From Paragonimus westermani (taxonomy: Eukaryota > Platyhelminthes > Trematoda > Plagiorchiida > Troglotrematidae): DNA of 64,000 nt. The notes under the pieces were generated by a model. It worked only from the letters and a program-made list of their open reading frames with translations. It had not been told where the DNA came from and did not search any database. Positions 1 through 11,799 of this stretch are shown in pieces. Each line of letters opens with the position of its first letter. Within the stretch, counting starts at the first letter, position 1. Position numbers and translations under genes: made by a program. The DNA lies in contig QNGE01000269.1 of the NCBI GenBank assembly GCA_008508345.1, forward strand, positions 271,552-335,551, given 5' to 3'.

Positions 1-3000
1 TGTAATTTGAAGAAGGGAACAGACAACACATTGGTCAAAATGCCTATCATAAGAGAAGAAAGTGAAGTCAGTACAACAGTCAAGCATGTTTCAATAAGGG
101 GTAGAAGTTAACGGTGTATAGAAGAATGGAGATAAACTGTCCATTTCGGTACGTATTTCTCAATGCTAACTGACTGTGATTGGACTGCAACACGGAGAAA
201 CGGTAGCTCGAAAGTCACACAAAACACGTTATACAGAACACTACTATATGGTATAAGCTTGTAATTACTACTGCTGCGACTTGAACTATGAATTGCAAAG
301 AATTGACGACCATAACAATGCAAGAGGGCCACAGGGAGGTGGACAGGCCATCGTGACTCAGAAAGTTTTCTGCCACTGATGCGAACAGATCACAGGGTCC
401 AAAACAAGCAGATGACAATATCCGACCACAATCAACGAAAAAACGAGTTTCAGAAGACGAGCCTGAGCCAGTAGTTGGTCAAACACCCACGGCCTGTATC
501 TACGATACTGAGATCATACCTTAGAGCGAAGTCTGGTAATTCAAACACTCTGACAACGGACGAACTTGCAAGCAATCGGTAACCATAAGAACGACCGGTG
601 GCATACAGTGTTTTGAAGCCAGGATATGGCAGTTAGTCACAAACCAGCTTCGGGTTTCTTGATCTGTTTGATCATACCTGTAATTACGAAGTTAAAGCAC
701 GAAGTAAGTTGTGTCAACAAAAACAATCAGACTGCTTCAATTGTGTCCAAAAAGCGTTAGGCAGTATGAAGCAGCAAATGCAGATCCGAGCAGTGAAAAT
801 CGATGGCTCGAAAAAGTCGTGCACACGGAGAACGTGTAACGTAGTAGAACAGAAGTAGCATACATATAAATTCAATAGCCCTCAGAGGTCTTGGTAAAGA
901 TGAGCGAGACTCGATACCTATCTCTTGAAGGATTCACAAGATAGCGCACTTCATAGAGATTCTGTAGGAGTTTTGCTAAGTCATTATAACAGATGAGTTG
1001 CTCTCACCAATAGAATGAAGCGAAAGTTGACGACTGAAGCTGTGACCAGGGATTGCTGATCTTAATCGCACATACTCCACGAGAGACCACCCACAGATAA
1101 TCAGCAAAGGATGTGTAATCAATCGATACTGAGGAGTAAGCAATGAAAAGTGCAACGATTAATTTCATCTACTCCAATTGAGTGGATAGTCAACTAGAGC
1201 ACGCATGTAAATCTGCGATGCAACCGTCTCGCGTCAAGTTGGAGTCAACCAGCTGACGCTAATCCCTTTGCCTATTGGTTTATCCGACCGTTATGAAGCG
1301 GACCGTAACAGCCGTTGTGAACGTGTCTCCTCGTGATCGGATAAAAGCATACCGGAGCTTGACACTGTTCAGGGCTGTAGACGACAGGGACCGCCAATTC
1401 GCTAGGTCACGCAGTGGTGCATGAGCCATCGCACTAAGGGTGAAAGTAAACGCAAGAAATCTAGCTTCCTTAGTGTTTATGTGGTCACAGTGACTTAATG
1501 ATGGTTGAGGAAGTGCGGTGGGATCAATCCTCCTAGGTGTCACCTGGGACGATGACATGCATCACAGACCCAAGTTCCTGACACAGTGGGGTTTTGGGAC
1601 AAGATGTTCGCAAGTGGACGTTGCAAAGTGACCCCGATTTCGGACGGACCTGGTCGACGCTTTTGACATCGCGATAGCTCATCGATCGATCGACCAACGG
1701 GCGTGTTTGGGATGTGTACTCGTGGTGAATTCAGAGTCCAGATTTTCCTAAAAACAGAAACCATTGAAACGTGCCCTAGGCTGCACAGCAGAGGATTGAG
1801 GTAAGAAGCTAGCGAAGTCGAATATCGTTAAAGCGTTACCGAAATGACGACTGGTTCGTCAATCCGGCTCGTGCACATTAAAATGGCACATGGACAGGTG
1901 GCTAGCTTGCACAAACGTTGCGACTGTCACGAAAATAGGACTTCAGAAACGACAAACAAGATCAACAGCTAGCTGAATAGTATACACATTAGATCGGCCT
2001 ACCGGTTCCGTGACATATAACGTTTTGTGAAATTTGGAAATGGGGGGGACGAATTTATACAACGGCCAAAGACCCACGATGGTGTAATTGGTTTAGAGAA
2101 GGTGAACTATTGAGAACCATGCGGAATATTCGAGATGGACGGAGGTGGTGTGTAATAGTTTACAAAATGTTCATAAGCCATGAGGAGAAGCCTACTCTAT
2201 CGTGTTCCTTTGGAAACAAAAGCTTGGTATCCCGAAGACTTGACTAGAAAATGTATTGGAACCATGAAACACTTATTTTAACGATAGAGTTAGCTGTGAT
2301 GGACGAGAAGGAGAGTTGTTCGCAAGACTACACTCTACCTCCACAACTACCGCCGAAAAACAAAACGACTAATTGCGTCAATGCCGAATAGACTTATCAA
2401 ACGAGTACGGAGTAATACTTTAGGTGTTGGCGGATGAAAAGAAGAAATGTGCTCACGAATTGATGCCGTATGCTTAGGTGTACAAGAAAGCGATCCGCGA
2501 GACGACCAGTCATCATTGACAGTGGAGGTGGCGTTTGGCAGAAGGTTTACTCGATAAGGGTTACAACGTTCTTCACTAATCCCACTTTGATAGTCATGCT
2601 CAACAAACAGCGCGCAACGCCGACAGAGAAACTACGTTTTGCCCGTAAGGGAATCTCGACAGAAATAGAAAGAAAGCTTCTCGATTGTTATGTGAACTTC
2701 CTCCACGGGAACAGGCTAGATGACCAGTGTATTACGAAAGGTCAAGCAGAGAAGAAAAACTTCGCTGCGTCGCTTTCACCTGACTATACTCAATCGCTTC
2801 GCAAAAAAACCAACACGAGTTTAGTTCACAAGGAAAAGGAATGAAAGGTGGACATTGTTGACACACCACGGCGGAACAACATACGATGGGTTTTATGTGA
2901 TAGTTTTCTGAAAATAATTGTTTGATGTGGATAGCCATAACGTATGCATCTGTTATAAAGGACTACTGCATGTTAACGATAGCCGGAAGGATTTCACAAT

Positions 3001-3800
3001 AGATCAATTCCTAGAATTAAGTGAACCCTATTGAAGAACAGATAATCGTTGTTTCACGCAGTAATATTTGTCCGCTGATATGACACGGAAAAAGATGTCT
3101 AACGAAGACAGAAATGAGACTACCTGTTATACCCCATCGCCAAGTACCCTGTGGAGCTTGAGTAGCGATCAGCTACGAAGACAACATTTTCAGTATGTAA
3201 ACGAATCGATGTCATTTACGTTGTGTGAGTAATCGCAATAAGACTAAGTTGTTTTAGTGCTTTTGTGATCGCCGTGAATTTATAGAGTTCGAAGGAGGAC
3301 GTTAGGATCAAGCTCCTGAATGAAGACTCCTGGACCGATAACGCAACCTAACCTATGCCTATCTTTCTTCTCAACTTCTGCCAATAATTGAACAATGTAT
3401 AGCTGCAAGAGTGTGAATAATGTTATCCGAACAAAAACAATTCGGAGGTTCCACCGTCCAGATTGTCGTCACACAAGGAAAACCGCAGATTTGCAGAACA
3501 AATCACGTGATTATTATGCGCTTGCGGACTGATTCCCATCTGCTGGAACGGTTGATTCCGAAACACTGATAAGAGCTTTCTGCAAAGGAGGCAGAAAATC
3601 TTTGGTTACTCTGATACTGAAGTAGGCTAGATTCAGAAATAGAATGGGTCCGCGATTAACCGAACCTGCAGTCCGATGTTTACAGGAGTTAGCACTACCA
3701 TTAATAATAACAACAAGAATACACTATTAATCAGTTGTAAGATATCCGCACCAAATGTAGTACGAATGAAGTTGAATAGTTTGGGCGTCGTGTTTAACAT
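1..3800. other. No recognised gene
   Basis: Both strands carry only short reading frames with no domain I recognise and no clear splice-bounded exon. Nothing here resembles the retroelements seen later in the window. The one ATG-started frame above 100 codons is listed separately. I read this as intergenic or intronic DNA, or repeats too decayed to recognise. Confidence 0.6.
2470..2844 (+). CDS. Hypothetical ORF, 124 aa, probably not a gene
   Basis: This frame opens with a true ATG and runs 124 codons to a stop. The product is basic, has no signal peptide or membrane segment, and matches no family I recognise. There is no repeat structure and no obvious promoter. An open frame of this length can occur by chance in a 64 kb window read on six frames. 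It is recorded only because it is the longest ATG-started frame in the first 4 kb. Confidence 0.1.
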   Translation: MLRCTRKRSARRPVIIDSGGGVWQKVYSIRVTTFFTNPTLIVMLNKQRATPTEKLRFARKGISTEIERKLLDCYVNFLHGNRLDDQCITKGQAEKKNFAASLSPDYTQSLRKKTNTSLVHKEKE

Positions 3801-3803
3801 GTT

Positions 3804-3934
3804 ATTGGTAAACAGATTGGGAATAACAAAACGTAATCGATTACAACACTCCTGGGGAAGGCCACCCGAGGTGGTTGAAACGTAGAGTATTACAGCTTGC
3901 TCGAAACGTTGTTATTCCCAATCTGTTTATCAAT
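3804..3934. repeat. Imperfect fold-back (inverted) repeat
   Basis: Arms at 3804-3829 and 3909-3934 are reverse complements over 26 bases with one mismatch. Pairing partly continues inward, with GGCCAC near 3860 facing GTGGTT near 3871. The spacer holds nothing recognisable. The form suits a small fold-back or MITE-like element. No target-site duplication is obvious at the edges. Confidence 0.6.
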
Positions 3935-3949
3935 GATACACTATTCCCA

Positions 3950-4800
3950 CAAAAGCTTGCTGCTCGCAGCAAGTACAGTTCAACCAAGTGTGCGTCTATG
4001 AGTGACATCATCGGCCGGTCGGGTGAGTGTGTACGTAACCGATTGTCAACACACATTCACTCAGCTTCAGAATTCTCATTTCTGCACATAGTGAACGCAT
4101 TTCGGGCAAAGTTGACTTATCCGCATCATAGCAAAACAAGGAGCGGAGAAGCAGTGCACGAATCGATTGACAGCAGCGGGAAGAACAATCAGGGCACCGC
4201 TGATGAGTTACAAGAGAAAAAGACTTGTTGGTTTGATTGCATCCACGCGCAGTTGACCTATTGCGCGGGCCACGATAATACAAAGCAAACGAACACACGC
4301 GGACCTCGTGCCCGTGTGCGTCACACGGGTGGGCAGACGATGCAGCAGGCTATCGACCTGACAAAGTTGAGTGGCTTACGGCTGTCGCTGTCTTTGCGTC
4401 GTCCGCCCATTGAACGTATCGTACATTGGAGCGTGTGTGCGTTGGGTGTGTCTGCGCCTATTGTCACAATGCACTGACGAGCGGGCGAACGCCAGATGCA
4501 GAACGATGGGGCCACGACCGACCGGAAGGCCAGGGCAGGGATATGCCCAACACTTCAACGCCTTCATCGACCTATTCCAGTTGTCCTTCTCGTGCGGTAG
4601 ACCGCACGGCCTGTCGACCAAGCCAAGACAGGACGGCTCGATCGGACACAACTGCACCGACGTAGGAACTGACTGACGGCTGCGGTGCGCGTGTGTACGC
4701 GCTAGCAGAGACGCAGACAAACCAGTCACACTACACGCCCGTCTAACGCCTATCTTTCACAGCCCACGTCCAAACGAGGCTACGCGCGAGAGGCTGTTGA
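3950..4800. promoter_or_regulatory. CpG-rich island, candidate promoter or 5' region without a visible gene
   Basis: The stretch is visibly richer in G, C and CpG than its surroundings. It carries alternating purine-pyrimidine runs such as TGCGCGTGTGTACGCGC near 4684-4701 and an 8-bp hairpin at 4311-4329. Several frames stay open for 80-200 codons, but they start at TTG or GTG and resemble nothing I know, so openness probably reflects base composition. Two other islands of similar texture (about 42.5-43.0 and 59.2-59.6 kb) lie just upstream of transposase-derived coding exons. By analogy this could be a promoter for a gene on either strand. That is inference. Confidence 0.35.
4311..4329. repeat. 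Perfect short hairpin
   Basis: CCCGTGTG at 4311-4318 and CACACGGG at 4322-4329 are exact reverse complements separated by three bases. It lies inside the CpG-rich island and could be a paired regulatory site or a composition effect. Confidence 0.6.
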
Positions 4801-5560
4801 GTGTGGGAGAATCAAGCGTGTTCAAACCAGAAGCAACTGGCCCTTGGGGTAATGTACATAGGACAAACATTGTTTAACAAGGGCCAGTGCCACACGCACA
4901 ACAAAACAAACACCGGATCAATGCTTCGATGTTTCACGGGCAAAATTTGGGTGGGTGGAAATAGCGAGTGGACGATGGTCCAACGCTCACAGGGTGATTA
5001 CATTTATTTCCCTGCTGCATCGCCAATCAAAGAAGACCCCAGGGCATAAGAACTAGCATTGCTAGCAGCTTCATCCCATACAAATGGTCGTCACGGTTTT
5101 CTGTACACAAACCAGTTCTGACTGAATTAAGACATACAAAAGTCCGAAGGCTGCATAGTCATAGCCCCGATCGTTCAAGTGGTTGTACTTCAGTTCGAAA
5201 GGGACCGATTGAAAAGTCAACGGGAATGCGAAAAATGCAATCGATTGTGAGTAGTGTTCAAAATATATCAATCGAACCCCATCACTATTTATCAATACTC
5301 AGATCACCGGAGGTCAATGAATGGAGTTAACAGAACCGTTATTGTGTCTCGTCTCGAAACGATCAGATAATCTGAACACTACCCGCAAACGAATGTGACT
5401 GAGAATTTGTGTCGTAAAGTTCAGTCGTGTCTAATGTGAGGTTAATAATACAGTGGTCAGACCGGTTGCTACATAACAGTGCGACCTGAGCTCCAAATTC
5501 CAATCGTGATATAGACAGCATCATTGACGAGCTCGAACGAGAGTGAGACTCAGGTAGTGA
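4801..5560. other. No recognised gene
   Basis: No domain or exon is seen. ACTGGCCCTTG near 4838 and CAAGGGCCAGT near 4879 form an 11-bp inverted pair around about 31 bases. A fragment near 5237-5265 resembles part of the interspersed repeat described at 5561. Confidence 0.5.
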
Positions 5561-5625
5561 TTCCTTTCGAAAATGAATAAAAATTCTGTGGAAGCTGTAA
5601 TCAACTGTGAGTGATGTTCGACTTA
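5561..5625 (+). repeat. Interspersed repeat, copy 1 (also at 37487 and 39845)
   Basis: The block has TTTCGAAAA, then GTGGAAGCTGTAATCAACTG, then TGAGTGATGTTC. The same order is found at 37487-37550, and more diverged at 39845-39925. No coding potential is seen. The family may be a SINE, a MITE or a piece of a longer element. Edges are not defined. Confidence 0.5.
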
Positions 5626-5639
5626 TATAATCCGAAGAC

Positions 5640-6600
5640 CCCCACAGCTTGCCACAGATTACGGCATTACTGTAGTTTCTAGAATAAGAAACAATGCAAT
5701 GTTTGCATGTTTGCGTTAAACTAAAAACACTGTTGGGTCCGGGATAAAACGCAAAATAGATGATGTTATTAAGTGAAAGCGACAGACAGGCGAAGTATTA
5801 AGCAAACAAAAGAGAGAACGAACCCAAAAGCCCAAGACAACTTAAGTCTTATATGTAAAAATTCGTGGCAATCTTGAATCCACTTGAGGAGTAAATTATT
5901 TATTTATTTCAAGGGGGATGTATGTAACATGCCCCGTCCATTATTAAGATTAACTGGGACCAGCCACTATAGCATTCACGCCCCTCAGTGGTGACCCTCT
6001 TCTGCTAGCCCAACACCCGCCGTGTCACTGCAATGTGAATACCATCGACATTCGATTGTAAGTGAGTAGTCTACAACTTTTCTGACGATCTGTTGATTCA
6101 TCCGTTGGAAGCACATTGTACAACCCGCCAAAAAATATCCACCTCTTTAGTAGTCTTCAGATAGTCGTTTCAACAACAGCATTAAATCAACTTTTCATTT
6201 TTGGGGGTAAAAATTCTGAAATCGAGGCACACAGTACTCGAGTGTCACTCGCACGCAGTGATGGACTGAAAGAATCTACGACTCAATGAATGTGCACCAC
6301 AGTAAGTAAGCTTAGTTGTCAAGCTATCTATAGGCACCGAGACAATAAATGGGGGTACCGGACGCCTGGAGTTTGGAATTTTCATTACTTATTATAGTAA
6401 GGTAATGGATGGCATAAGGTGTGGTCCGTGGCCGAATGAATGCTAAGACAATGATTCGTACAGCTCTTTGTGACCATGACAGTGAGTCATCATCATCACA
6501 GGCAGCAATGCACCGGTGGGCACGCATAACAGCATGGTCTGAGTCCATGGGGCTGCTCCAAAATGCACGACGGTCATTAACAGAGTGGCTCCACTTGCGA
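5640..6600. other. No recognised gene
   Basis: I see no coding exon. A purine tract AAGGGGGA followed by TGTATGTAACATGCC at about 5911 could be a polypurine tract beside an LTR start, but no linked pol sequence precedes it. Confidence 0.5.
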
Positions 6601-6607
6601 ATGACTG

Positions 6608-7355
6608 CTATATCATCGAGTTGTGTCCATGACTGAGAACCACAGGAAGGTCTCCATGCAACACGTCTCTATCTGTGTTGAAATGCGGTAGTCGAAATAA
6701 AGACGCCGTGGGGTGTGTATTGCTAGAGCAGTCATTTATCAACGCCAGTGCGTTGTGTCCGGACACTAAATATACCTCCCAGCCGCTTCTCCTTTGGAGA
6801 AATAGGTCAAAGCAGAGCATACAAATTTTCCACCACTGTGATGATGCCAGCATGTTTAGTCTGTTTCGAAAGGTCAACAAGGGCTTCGTGGAGCGCATCT
6901 TATCCACCATTCGGATATCCGCCGGCACGCGCTGACATAATGAACATACAACGCATTTCCGATTTGCGTCGAGACAGATCAACTGATGTAGTGAATCTGA
7001 CAGCACACGGGCGATTGTTCACAGGGGTCCAACTAGTAAAACACTTCACTGCTTTGGAACTCAGTGCGACTACAACTCCAGCTAGACCACAACATTGAGC
7101 TTCGGCGTCACCAGAGACCCTGAGAAGAAAGCGCTTGAATCGACAATTATCTAGAGGTGAGCTCAATTGAACAACGGTACCAGAATCGTGGAGCAGCGTC
7201 CTCAAAACAGCACACATCAAACTCCAGACCTGATTGAATGTTTGCCAAAACAGCTCGCTGGGCAACGTGTAGAAGAGTACTGACATTGAAGGCGCCAATA
7301 TTTACCCGCTGTCCTGACTTTAGGAAACCATTATCACCCACATTCATCATTACAG
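6608..7355 (-). pseudogene. RTE-type retroelement, N-terminal APE endonuclease fragment
   Basis: Read on the minus strand from about 7340, the translation shows the start of an RTE apurinic-like endonuclease: GQRVNIGAFNV, then LANIQSGLEFDVCC. It continues in another frame with LHDSGTVVQLSSP, SGDAEAQCCGLAGV and NRPCAVRFTTSV, and then the MRCMFIMSA block. At least one frameshift lies near 7200 and more follow towards 6650, where the match fades. Only the endonuclease start is present, with no RT. In the family this enzyme nicks target DNA in the nucleus to prime reverse transcription. The fragment starts directly after the 3' tail of the neighbouring minus-strand RTE copy, so two copies sit head to tail. 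RTE clade is assigned from domain order and motifs. Confidence 0.7.
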
Positions 7356-9715
7356 ACAGCAATAAATAAGTGGTTCACATTGATCACTAAAGACCACACA
7401 ACCATGAAGAAGAAAAAACCCTGCAGAAGAAGAGAGAAGAAAACAGCAAGAGTATGGGAAAGGACCTAACTACCAAGGATAGCTACCTCCACACTCAAAC
7501 GTTCAACATCAAAGTGCCTACATTTAATAAACAAACAACCGAGCTGCTAGTGAAAGTAAAGCGTCGTCAGCAAGACAGCTTCATGGCGTTCATTGCCACG
7601 TGTTTCCAAATACACTCACCTCACAGATAACTCGGTCAAACAACGCCAACATTTACACCAGTGAGCTCGGCCAGCCTCATCTCACCTAACGTCTCAAGCC
7701 ACCGACTATGTGAGTCGCGAAGGCCCCAGCCCGAGTGACGAACCTGATGTACAGTGACCAACCTTTTCGTGAATCACATAATTTCTCTGCACCAGGCCAT
7801 CATCTGCCTATTTCGCACCTTACCCCATTCGCCCGCAGTGATCGAGATGGCAGACGAATAGCTGGCATCCTCAGTACGTGACCTAACTATCTAAACCTGT
7901 ACAAACGTAAGGACTGAACAAAAAAAACTCGTCTGACAACCACTACCGAATACCCGCTTCCTAACCTCCTCAGTGCTTACTCGCTGGTGCCACCTGATAC
8001 GAGCTAACGAACGCAGACACTCGTGGTCAAATGTCTGAAGACGGTTCACGTCTTCTACCCTGAGAGTATAGGTTCCCTGACCCTTAAGCATCAGAGACAT
8101 AGATCGGTCGTCACAGGTGCCCCATATTCACTAACACCGCCCAAACCTTAGAGATACGCGCTCATGCAGCTTCCCTCGTACACAAACCGCTCAACAACCT
8201 CGATGACTACTTCACTATCCAACGCCAAACCTACGCAATCATAGCAATCTTGCAGAACCATTTTGCACTTTGAGGCTGCGAAGCGCATTTCGAAGTACTT
8301 AGCAGAAAGCGAAGTAGCCTTCAGCATTGGTTGTGCTGCTCGGAAAATGTCACAACAGCATGTTACCGTCAGCATACTCAAGGTCAATCAATCTTCCACC
8401 AGGTGGGAGGTCCACACCGACATCTTGTGAGTGCCACAAACATTCCTCCATTATTTCGTCCATTGCAGAATCAAACAAAATGGTCAAAATAGACAGCTCT
8501 GACGTACGCCACTCCTGGTGCTGAAGTATAGGAATAAAGTGCTGACAGTATGTTCACATACTTGGTCGATACATCCGTGTGTTTTAGTGTTTGTTGGCTG
8601 GCGATACACATGGTGTTGCACCAGAATTTGACGAGGAGTGAAAATGTTACCTGTACATTCCCGCTTAGCGCGAAACCCTACCTGCTCTTTCCTAACGTCT
8701 GTCTATCGAGTTGCAGTGAGTCGAGTGTATGCGAGAACCCTAGAAATGACTGTGGTCAAACTAATTCTTCTGCGGATATATCTTCTTGACTTGTTATGTG
8801 AACCACCAGTAAAAATGCTCCGTCTGGCTACTAACGACTCCAAGGATTTCTCCGAGATCCAACGTCTGCTCAAACCACGTACCCCGCGGCGCATGCCACA
8901 TTACCTGACCTGCTTCATTAATGGCCTGTGACATCGCGATCCAGCAGCTGTTAGGATCCCCGCAATGAAAACTACCAAGACAGCTTTTCAAGCTGATTTG
9001 GTACTTATGCTGTACTGATGGTAAAGTCAGTATTTCTACAACCATTCGTTGCTGTCGGTGGGGTCGTTGCCCAGCCAAAGTAGGAACGAAACGACAGTGT
9101 ACCAACGCATGGTCCGAATTCAGATAGGTGTTCCAGCAAGAACGTCAGTGTAAAATAGAGCCCCGTCACCTGTCACTAATAGCTATGTGGTCTATGTGAG
9201 ACAGGGCCAGATTTGGAGTAGGTGGGCGCCAAGTGTAGCAATGACGTGTACGATGTCTCAAACGAGTGCTGGCTAAAGGTAGCTTGTGTTCAGTACACAG
9301 CTGCAACAATCGCCCACCATTGTCCGAGCGATGTGATGCAGTCCCAAACCTACCACCTAAACGAGACTCGGCCTCACCAAAGCAGCCGACGTGGGCACTT
9401 ACATATCTCCGACCAGAACGACTACATCAGAGCCACGTGTCGACTGATGGAGAGTGACCAGTTTTGAGTAAAAGGTGTCTTTGACACCGATGCCACTATA
9501 GCTAGCAGGGGCGTTGGCAGGCACAATGAAGATTTCCGGAGGTCTTGCGTTTAGAGCTGGCCTTTACAGAACCTGCCAGAGGGAGGGCACTAAGTTTACT
9601 GTTAACAGGAATCCAATCAATTAATGCGGCTGCGGTCGTCGTGCTGAAGATTATACCTAGCCCTAACGGCGACAGTGGAATCACCCGTAGTGGATAACCA
9701 GTAACGGGTAGTCAA
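7340..9715 (-). mobile_element. RTE-type non-LTR retroelement copy 1, decayed
   Basis: On the minus strand the order is middle of the APE endonuclease (LIDWIPVNSKLSALPLAGSV near 9610; HIDYIAISD-like and SDHALVHCRF blocks near 9130), a shortened RT, the C-terminal block LRSLARIRWHQRVSTEEVRKR near 8000, and a 3' UTR ending near 7340 in TGTCTGTAATGATG. The frame is broken many times by stops and shifts. The RT catalytic YADD-type motif reads YADG at 8365-8376, so the second aspartate is lost. A full family ORF is about 1,000 residues in one frame; this copy cannot make it. Sequence 8323-9847 recurs exactly, inverted, at 10207-11731, and 7452-8190 recurs inverted at 16488-17226. Confidence 0.8.
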
Positions 9716-9847
9716 TGCGGGTGTTTCTGATGGTTGGGAACAGTAATGGTGTTGATCGTAGCTCGGGTTGATGGTTTTGGTATTGATATTGTAACGAGAA
9801 GGCGGCGAATAAAGCACAATCTTTATTGTCCAAATCGCCAGTCACAT
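9716..9847 (-). other. Possible LTR-derived fragment with a polyadenylation-like signal
   Basis: On the minus strand this stretch contains GGACAATAAAGATTGTG followed by a CCGCCTTCTCGTTAC block, a texture common in the R region of LTR elements. It lies just beyond the recognisable RTE endonuclease. No matching partner LTR is seen except its exact inverted copy at 10207-10338. Tentative. Confidence 0.2.
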
Positions 9848-10205
9848 GCAACGCGCGCCCTCTCGTCTATGAGTCATAATTCCAACCCGCAACACCCCCG
9901 GGTTTCCGTTCACACGTCGTGTGCACTTCTGACCGGTTTACGTGTGTGATCGGCGCCTTCTACCGGGGGGTTTTCTGCCTGCCATTCATCGTCTGTTTGT
10001 CCGATTTCGTTGCGCGATGGCTCGTCCGGCTGCTCGTGCTGTCCGCCATCCACCCAATGTTGGCCTTGAGTGTATTCCAACATCGTGTCAAAATGTTCCT
10101 CCAAATGTTGGAAAAACCACACCTCCGATCTGGCCGTCTGTCGTATTTCGCCTGCCCTGCCTCACCCGTTGGCCCGATCCAGTCGAGCGATGACTCATCC
10201 GGTCG
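9848..10205. other. Unique spacer between two exact inverted arms
   Basis: This 358-base, GC-richer stretch separates the two arms of the large inverted repeat. Frames stay open on both strands (for example minus 9910-10122), but none starts with a convincing ATG or resembles a family I know. It ends at the single N at 10206. Confidence 0.4.
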
Positions 10206-10206
10206 N
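10206..10206. other. Single-N assembly joint
   Basis: One unresolved base sits exactly at the start of the right arm of the inverted duplication. A lone N at such a boundary suggests a scaffolding or gap-filling joint rather than a base-call failure. Confidence 0.7.
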
Positions 10207-11731
10207 ATGTGACTGGCGATTTGGACAATAAAGATTGTGCTTTATTCGCCGCCTTCTCGTTACAATATCAATACCAAAACCATCAACCCGAGCTACGATC
10301 AACACCATTACTGTTCCCAACCATCAGAAACACCCGCATTGACTACCCGTTACTGGTTATCCACTACGGGTGATTCCACTGTCGCCGTTAGGGCTAGGTA
10401 TAATCTTCAGCACGACGACCGCAGCCGCATTAATTGATTGGATTCCTGTTAACAGTAAACTTAGTGCCCTCCCTCTGGCAGGTTCTGTAAAGGCCAGCTC
10501 TAAACGCAAGACCTCCGGAAATCTTCATTGTGCCTGCCAACGCCCCTGCTAGCTATAGTGGCATCGGTGTCAAAGACACCTTTTACTCAAAACTGGTCAC
10601 TCTCCATCAGTCGACACGTGGCTCTGATGTAGTCGTTCTGGTCGGAGATATGTAAGTGCCCACGTCGGCTGCTTTGGTGAGGCCGAGTCTCGTTTAGGTG
10701 GTAGGTTTGGGACTGCATCACATCGCTCGGACAATGGTGGGCGATTGTTGCAGCTGTGTACTGAACACAAGCTACCTTTAGCCAGCACTCGTTTGAGACA
10801 TCGTACACGTCATTGCTACACTTGGCGCCCACCTACTCCAAATCTGGCCCTGTCTCACATAGACCACATAGCTATTAGTGACAGGTGACGGGGCTCTATT
10901 TTACACTGACGTTCTTGCTGGAACACCTATCTGAATTCGGACCATGCGTTGGTACACTGTCGTTTCGTTCCTACTTTGGCTGGGCAACGACCCCACCGAC
11001 AGCAACGAATGGTTGTAGAAATACTGACTTTACCATCAGTACAGCATAAGTACCAAATCAGCTTGAAAAGCTGTCTTGGTAGTTTTCATTGCGGGGATCC
11101 TAACAGCTGCTGGATCGCGATGTCACAGGCCATTAATGAAGCAGGTCAGGTAATGTGGCATGCGCCGCGGGGTACGTGGTTTGAGCAGACGTTGGATCTC
11201 GGAGAAATCCTTGGAGTCGTTAGTAGCCAGACGGAGCATTTTTACTGGTGGTTCACATAACAAGTCAAGAAGATATATCCGCAGAAGAATTAGTTTGACC
11301 ACAGTCATTTCTAGGGTTCTCGCATACACTCGACTCACTGCAACTCGATAGACAGACGTTAGGAAAGAGCAGGTAGGGTTTCGCGCTAAGCGGGAATGTA
11401 CAGGTAACATTTTCACTCCTCGTCAAATTCTGGTGCAACACCATGTGTATCGCCAGCCAACAAACACTAAAACACACGGATGTATCGACCAAGTATGTGA
11501 ACATACTGTCAGCACTTTATTCCTATACTTCAGCACCAGGAGTGGCGTACGTCAGAGCTGTCTATTTTGACCATTTTGTTTGATTCTGCAATGGACGAAA
11601 TAATGGAGGAATGTTTGTGGCACTCACAAGATGTCGGTGTGGACCTCCCACCTGGTGGAAGATTGATTGACCTTGAGTATGCTGACGGTAACATGCTGTT
11701 GTGACATTTTCCGAGCAGCACAACCAATGCT
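10207..11731 (+). repeat. Exact inverted duplicate of 8323-9847 (RTE copy 1 part)
   Basis: Every paired feature I compared obeys x maps to 20054 minus x, with no insertion or deletion across 1,525 bases. For instance, identical reading frames lie at 10237-10437 and 9617-9817, and at 11530-11727 and 8327-8524. The segment carries RTE endonuclease and RT pieces on the plus strand and ends at the second single N (11732). It could be a real palindromic duplication, but its ends coincide with both Ns, so an assembly artefact is more likely. Confidence 0.85.
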
Positions 11732-11732
11732 N
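11732..11732. other. Single-N assembly joint
   Basis: This N closes the inverted duplicate. Sequence to its right is an unrelated BEL/Pao gag region, so the true neighbour of that contig is unknown. Confidence 0.7.
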
Positions 11733-11799
11733 CCAGTACCAGGTCTTTGCCTTATTACTTGCGTGGGAGGTTTCAATTCAAGTACGATTCCTAGGGCTA

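Noticed and set aside
3875..4477. 200-codon plus-strand frame in the CpG-rich island
   Set aside because: It starts at TTG, resembles no family, and openness in several frames at once fits base composition.
4376..4729. Minus-strand frame of 117 codons
   Set aside because: Starts at GTG and overlaps other open frames of equal quality; no domain.
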